64,000 nt of DNA from an uncultured Bacteroidales bacterium (GTDB lineage: Bacteria > Bacteroidota > Bacteroidia > Bacteroidales > UBA932). Under the pieces are notes generated by a model, which worked only from the letters and a program-made list of their open reading frames with translations, had not been told where the DNA came from and did not search any database. The stretch covers positions 19,589 through 83,588 of the forward strand of contig CASFSL010000001.1 of the NCBI GenBank assembly GCA_949297365.1. Direction: 5' to 3'. Of this stretch, positions 60,237 to 64,000 are shown piece after piece (the first letter of the stretch is position 1; every line of letters starts with the position of its first letter). The position numbers and the translations under genes are program-made.

Positions 60237-60904
60237 TTCTCTTCCAGTCTGTTTACCATGGGGATTAGTATGGAGTTCTCGATCATGGTGTGTTTCTCAA
60301 GGTCGGCCTCCAGGGTGCAGAGCCGCGAGAGGGCACGGATGGCCGCGACCGTGTCGCACACCGGCGGAAGGTACTTCATGACGATATTCCTCAGGTCGTT
60401 GAGCTTCTCGTCTATGTTGTTGTGGTTCTCCTCAAATGTCTCCATGCTGTAGCCCTCCACGCTCTGTCCGCCGGCCACCGAGCGCACGTAGGGGAAGACG
60501 ATGTCCTCCTCGTAGGCAAAATGATTCTCCACCTCTTTCCTGTATTCCGAGAAGAAGCGCATGATGACGTCCTTCTGCATCGCCGTGCATGGTCTGAGCA
60601 GTTCCTCGAACAGATTGTCCAGCTCTTTCAGCTGGTGGTCGAGGTAGTAGGAGTGCGAGGCGTGCAGGTACCGGACCAGGTCAATGGCCGAGGCGGCCGT
60701 CATCATCTCCGTGGTGGGAACATATCCCTCGGTGGCGTACACGTTGGCTATGAGAAGAAAGGTGTCGCAGTTGACCCCGCTCTCGCGGCAGGTCTCCTCT
60801 ACGGTCTTCTCCCCGAAGCCCAGCCTGATGCCCAGGCGGTAGATGACGGTCAGCAGTCTGTAGTCTATGCCGAGCAGGTCGGCCATTTTCATATTCTTTC
60901 TCAT
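60227..60904 (-). CDS. Hemerythrin-domain protein
   Basis: A 225-residue four-helix protein. Hemerythrin-type metal ligands appear in order: HSYYLDHQLKEL, HFAYEEDIVFPYV, HNNIDEKLND and HTMIENSILIPMV. The N-terminal 60 residues (MADLLGIDYRLLTVIYRLGI) resemble the helical ScdA/RIC-type region. Such proteins bind a di-iron centre and sense oxygen, NO or iron, or repair Fe-S clusters. The gene overlaps the LuxR-type regulator gene by 10 bp, so the two are co-expressed and probably act together. Confidence 0.82.
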   Translation of the reverse strand: MRKNMKMADLLGIDYRLLTVIYRLGIRLGFGEKTVEETCRESGVNCDTFLLIANVYATEGYVPTTEMMTAASAIDLVRYLHASHSYYLDHQLKELDNLFEELLRPCTAMQKDVIMRFFSEYRKEVENHFAYEEDIVFPYVRSVAGGQSVEGYSMETFEENHNNIDEKLNDLRNIVMKYLPPVCDTVAAIRALSRLCTLEADLEKHTMIENSILIPMVNRLEEKCQ

Positions 60905-61020
60905 TGTTCAGTATTTTCCACAAATATAGCCAATTCTGTCTAAAATCGGGACGGGACTGGTGACCCGCAGCTCCACGGATTGTCGTTGCACCGTTTCTGT
61001 AGCGCGGTATTGAAAAGAGA

Positions 61021-61056
61021 ACGGACCCCGGGGCCTGTCGCAGGTAAAGGGTCCGT
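61021..61056 (-). terminator. Possible terminator downstream of feoAB
   Basis: Arms ACGGACCC (61021-61028) / GGGTCCGT (61049-61056); on the minus strand the stem is followed by TCTCTTTTC. It lies about 130 bp after the feoAB stop. Confidence 0.45.
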
Positions 61057-61189
61057 GATATTTTGAAATAACAACACTACATTATGGATATAACGGGTGC
61101 AAAGGTACTGCCCTGTCTCATGCCCGTCAATCCTAATAAGTGGTTATTCGTTCCAAGTCCGTTCCCCCTTTGTAGGTATTCTGCCGGGG

Positions 61190-63760
61190 TCAGAGCAGCA
61201 GGAGGGCGATGCGGTAGACGATGAAGGAGATGACCCAGGCCAGGGCGATGGTGTAGACGGCTGAGTAAATGGCCCATTTCCAGCCGCCGCTCTCGTTCTT
61301 GATGGCTACGAATGTGGCGATGCACGGGAAGTAGAGCAGGACGAATACCATGAAGGCAAGGGCTGCGGCCGGGGTGGTGGTCCGGGCCAGGGCGTTCTGC
61401 AGCATGGTGTCACCGGATACGTTTTCGGTTTCAGACCCGGCGGTCACAGCATCGGTTTTATTGGTTGCGTCGGCAATATCGGCGGAGGCTGTGCCCGGAT
61501 CACTGTCGGCTGAGGGGAAGCGGTCGTACTCACCGCTGTAGAGTACGCCCATGGTGCTGACCACGAGTTCTTTGGCGGCCACTCCGGAGATGATACCCAC
61601 GCCCATTTTCCAGTCAAAGCCCAGAGGCTTCAGAACAGGCTCTATGGTCTTGCCTATCATGCCGATGTAGGAGTTCTCCTGCTGCTCGGCGGGGGTAGAG
61701 TACCTGTCATGGTGGGGAAAATATCCCAGGAACCAGATGATGATGGATGCCACGAGTATGATGCCGGCCATCTTGTGCAGGTACTGCTTGCCTTTCTCCC
61801 AGGTGTGACGGAAGACTGACTTGGAGGTCGGAACGCGGTAGGGCGGCAGCTCCATGACGAAGGGCAGGTTGTCGTCCTTGATGAAGCGGCTCATGATCTT
61901 GGCCGAGATGATGGCCATGATGATGCCCAGTGCGTAGAGTCCGAGCAGTACCAGCGAGCCCTGTTTGGGAAAGAATGCCCCGGCCACCAGTATGTACACC
62001 GGCAGACGGCCCGCGCAGGACATCATGGGGATGATGAGCATGGTTATCAGGCGGCTTTTGCGGTTCTCAATGGTACGGGTGGCCATGATGGCCGGCACAT
62101 TGCAGCCGAAGCCCATGATCATCGGGATGAACGACTTGCCGTGCAGGCCTATCCTGTGCATCAGCTTGTCCATGATGAAAGCGGCCCTGGCCATATAGCC
62201 CGAGTCCTCCAGCAGGGAGATGAACAGATATAGTATCAGGATGTTGGGCAGGAATACCAGTACGCTGCCCACTCCGCCGATGATGCCGTCCACTATCAGG
62301 TCCTTCAGCATACCCTCCGGCATGGTGGTGGCCACGAAGGCCCCGAACTGCTCCACCAGCCACTCTATCCACTGCATCGGATAGTCCCCGAGGCGGAATG
62401 TGGCCTCGAATATGATGTACAGCAGCAGGATGAATATCGGGAAAGCTGCCCAGCGGTTGGTGACCACCGCGTCTATCTTGTCGGTGATAGTGTGCTTCTT
62501 CCTGACTTCGGCCGGAGTATATGTCTCTTTCAATGCTCCCTGGACAAATGCGTACTTTGCATCCACGATGGCCGATTCGGCGTTGGTGCTGCCAAGCAGA
62601 CTCTCTATGCGCTTGTTCTCCTCGAAGCGGGCCGCGATGATCTCATCGTGGTTGGGCAGGGCCTCCACTGTCTTTTCCACATCGGAGTCATTCTCCAGAT
62701 ACTTGATGGCCAGCCAGCGGGTGGAGTAGTGGGTGCGGATGTCCTCATTCTTCCATATCAGGTGCTGGATGCGGTCGATGCTGGTCTCCAGTTCCTGTCC
62801 GTGGTTGATGTGGATGTGACGGGCCACGGTAGGATCGTTGTTCTCGTAGACGTGTATGACTGTGTCGAACAGCCGGTCTATGCCCTTGCCGCTGCGGCTC
62901 ACAGTAGGGATTACGGGCATACCGAGCAGATGTCCCAAGGTGACAGTATCCAGCCTGTCCCCTTTGGACTCCAGCTCGTCGTACATGTTCAGGGCCATCA
63001 CCACGCGGAGGTTCATGTCGATGATCTGGGCGGTCAGGTAGAGGTTCCTCTCCAGATTGGATGCGTCCACCACATTGATGACCACATCGGGTATGTTGTC
63101 TATCAGGTTCTTACGGACATACAACTCTTCGGGGCTGTAAGCCGACAGGGAGTAGGTGCCGGGCAGGTCCACCAGCACGAACTGGTAGCCTTTATATTCA
63201 AAATGTCCCTCTTTTGCGTCAACTGTGACACCGCTGTAATTGCCGACATGCTCGTGTGAGCCGGAGGCGACATTGAACAGGGAGGTCTTGCCGCAGTTGG
63301 GATTGCCCACCAGGGCGACGCGGACGATGTGGCGGCGCTCCTCGGCCAGTTCCCTCATCTTCCTGTCCAGAGCTTCTGCATCGCCGCATCCAGTCTCGTT
63401 CCGGCTCAGATTGCCGGATCCGGCATCGGATTCTGCGACAGCATCCTGCATTGCCGCATGGCCTGCATCTGACGTGTCTGCATTGCCGGAAACCGCTGCC
63501 TTTGCTGTTTCCGCAGCCTCCTGAGCCCTGGCCTCGCTCTCGCTGATGACCTCTATCTCCTCGGCCTCTTCCCGGCGCAGGGATATCTTGTAACCTATTA
63601 TCTCGTACTCTATGGGGTCCTTAAGCGGGGCGTTGAGCACGACCCTGACCTCCTTGCCCTTGATGAATCCCATCTCGGTGATACGCTTGCGGAAGGAGCC
63701 GTGGCCGCTTACCTTGACTATGATGCCTCTTTCGCCTGTCTTTAAATCCGATAATCTCAT
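61190..63760 (-). CDS. feoB: FeoA-FeoB ferrous iron transporter fusion
   Basis: An 856-residue fusion from the ATG at 63760; the longer open frame upstream runs through non-coding repeat and promoter. FeoA (SH3-like) is residues 1-75 (MRLSDLKTGERGIIVKVSGH). A Glu/Ala linker is about 76-140. The FeoB G domain follows with G1 GNPNCGKTS, G3 DLPGTYSLSAYSPEE and G4 ALNMYDE; then the membrane permease with two Gate motifs (GFGCNVPAIMATR, then CIATFVAIKNESG). It takes up Fe2+ through the inner membrane. The FeoA-FeoB fusion is typical of Bacteroidota. Confidence 0.95.
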   Translation of the reverse strand: MRLSDLKTGERGIIVKVSGHGSFRKRITEMGFIKGKEVRVVLNAPLKDPIEYEIIGYKISLRREEAEEIEVISESEARAQEAAETAKAAVSGNADTSDAGHAAMQDAVAESDAGSGNLSRNETGCGDAEALDRKMRELAEERRHIVRVALVGNPNCGKTSLFNVASGSHEHVGNYSGVTVDAKEGHFEYKGYQFVLVDLPGTYSLSAYSPEELYVRKNLIDNIPDVVINVVDASNLERNLYLTAQIIDMNLRVVMALNMYDELESKGDRLDTVTLGHLLGMPVIPTVSRSGKGIDRLFDTVIHVYENNDPTVARHIHINHGQELETSIDRIQHLIWKNEDIRTHYSTRWLAIKYLENDSDVEKTVEALPNHDEIIAARFEENKRIESLLGSTNAESAIVDAKYAFVQGALKETYTPAEVRKKHTITDKIDAVVTNRWAAFPIFILLLYIIFEATFRLGDYPMQWIEWLVEQFGAFVATTMPEGMLKDLIVDGIIGGVGSVLVFLPNILILYLFISLLEDSGYMARAAFIMDKLMHRIGLHGKSFIPMIMGFGCNVPAIMATRTIENRKSRLITMLIIPMMSCAGRLPVYILVAGAFFPKQGSLVLLGLYALGIIMAIISAKIMSRFIKDDNLPFVMELPPYRVPTSKSVFRHTWEKGKQYLHKMAGIILVASIIIWFLGYFPHHDRYSTPAEQQENSYIGMIGKTIEPVLKPLGFDWKMGVGIISGVAAKELVVSTMGVLYSGEYDRFPSADSDPGTASADIADATNKTDAVTAGSETENVSGDTMLQNALARTTTPAAALAFMVFVLLYFPCIATFVAIKNESGGWKWAIYSAVYTIALAWVISFIVYRIALLLL

Positions 63761-63787
63761 AATGGTTCCGCTCGAAATTCCAGCAGG

Positions 63788-63818
63788 CAAAAATACCACA
63801 CTTTTCCGACCGGTGCAA
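63788..63818 (-). promoter_or_regulatory. Promoter of feoAB
   Basis: On the minus strand TTG (63816-63818), 20-bp spacer, TATTTTTG (63788-63795), 27 bp before the ATG at 63760. No Fur-box-like palindrome is evident. Confidence 0.6.
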
Positions 63819-63860
63819 TACCAATTAATAGCGATGCCGTCCAGGTTCTGTTGGAAGGCC

Positions 63861-64000
63861 TGCTCTCGGCTTCTGCGCAATTTGGACTTCGTCCACATAT
63901 ACTGTTGCGCCTCGGCAAAGCAAATCGAATAAATTCATTTGCTCTGCTCTCGGCTTCTGCGCAATTTGGACTTCGTCCACATATACTGTTGCGCCTCGGC
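63861..64000. repeat. Identical 56-bp direct repeats around a palindromic core
   Basis: Bases 63861-63916 recur without change at 63945-64000 (84-bp period), and the second copy reaches the window edge. Between them, 63915-63947 is a near-palindrome: AGCAAATCGAATAAATTC then ATTTGCT mirror arms around AATAAATT. It looks like a dispersed intergenic repeat of the kind often found near Bacteroidota genes rather than a CRISPR: only two units, spacers related to the repeat. Confidence 0.65.

Noticed and set aside
63861..64000. CRISPR or IS end
   Set aside because: Two identical copies only, spacer palindromic, no cas genes or transposase.

Overview
The window is a chromosomal segment of a Bacteroidales-type bacterium (phylum Bacteroidota). 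The signs are TAnnTTTG-type -7 promoter elements, many lipoproteins with LTSC/LAGC-like lipoboxes, BACON-domain surface lipoproteins, a 6-bladed beta-propeller lipoprotein, an S46 dipeptidyl peptidase, a split transketolase, an FeoA-FeoB fusion, an EF-G paralog of the Bacteroides EF-G2 type, and the order sigma-54 activator-lptE-TPR protein-secG. The genus cannot be fixed from what is seen. No rRNA, tRNA, intact insertion sequence, prophage or CRISPR array was recognised.

Layout. 0-5.6 kb: a DUF362 gene cut by the window edge, a decayed DUF3791-DUF3990 (ADP-ribosyltransferase-like) module followed by a scar of a second DUF362 tail, a DUF4143 ATPase, a membrane protein, and a two-gene radical SAM/lipoprotein system. 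5.6-10.9 kb: phosphoglycolate phosphatase-like HAD and glycerate kinase, DPP7-type peptidase, Mrp Fe-S carrier. 10.9-18.2 kb: two mirror-image cassettes, each a membrane-spanning TPR/AraC regulator plus a repeat-rich lipoprotein. 18.2-26.5 kb: ATPase, transporter remnant, Fic protein, outer-membrane proteins, aspS, yqeY, beta-propeller and SDR. 26.5-27.3 kb: gene-free. 27.3-31.3 kb: phosphate transporter with PhoB/PhoR-like two-component system. 31.3-34.9 kb: rnhB, XRE regulator, small protein, EF-G2. 34.9-39 kb: split transketolase followed by an ECF sigma factor operon and an ABC ATPase. 39-47 kb: lepA and a third regulator/lipoprotein cassette with three lipoproteins. 47-50.2 kb: ppk-ppx. 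50.2-54.7 kb: OmpA/TPR lipoprotein and the sigma-54 activator-lptE-secG operon. 54.7-64 kb: PspC-PadR-PspC, an ATPase with a duplicated promoter/operator, a beta-barrel protein, a LuxR-type regulator with hemerythrin partner, feoAB, and a 56-bp direct repeat at the edge.

How the genes work together. Two loci about 20 kb apart, the phosphate transporter operon and ppk-ppx, carry the same Pho-box-like heptamer array, so phosphate uptake, its signalling and polyphosphate storage look like one regulon. Three cassettes pair a one-component membrane regulator (probable periplasmic TPR sensor, one TM helix, cytoplasmic AraC domain) with exported lipoproteins made of the same roughly 110-residue repeat; this is the best candidate for an incompletely described system. 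Several isolated genes (DUF4143 ATPase, two other ATPases, Fic) have a different perfect or near-perfect palindrome on their promoter, which suggests gene-specific autoregulation.
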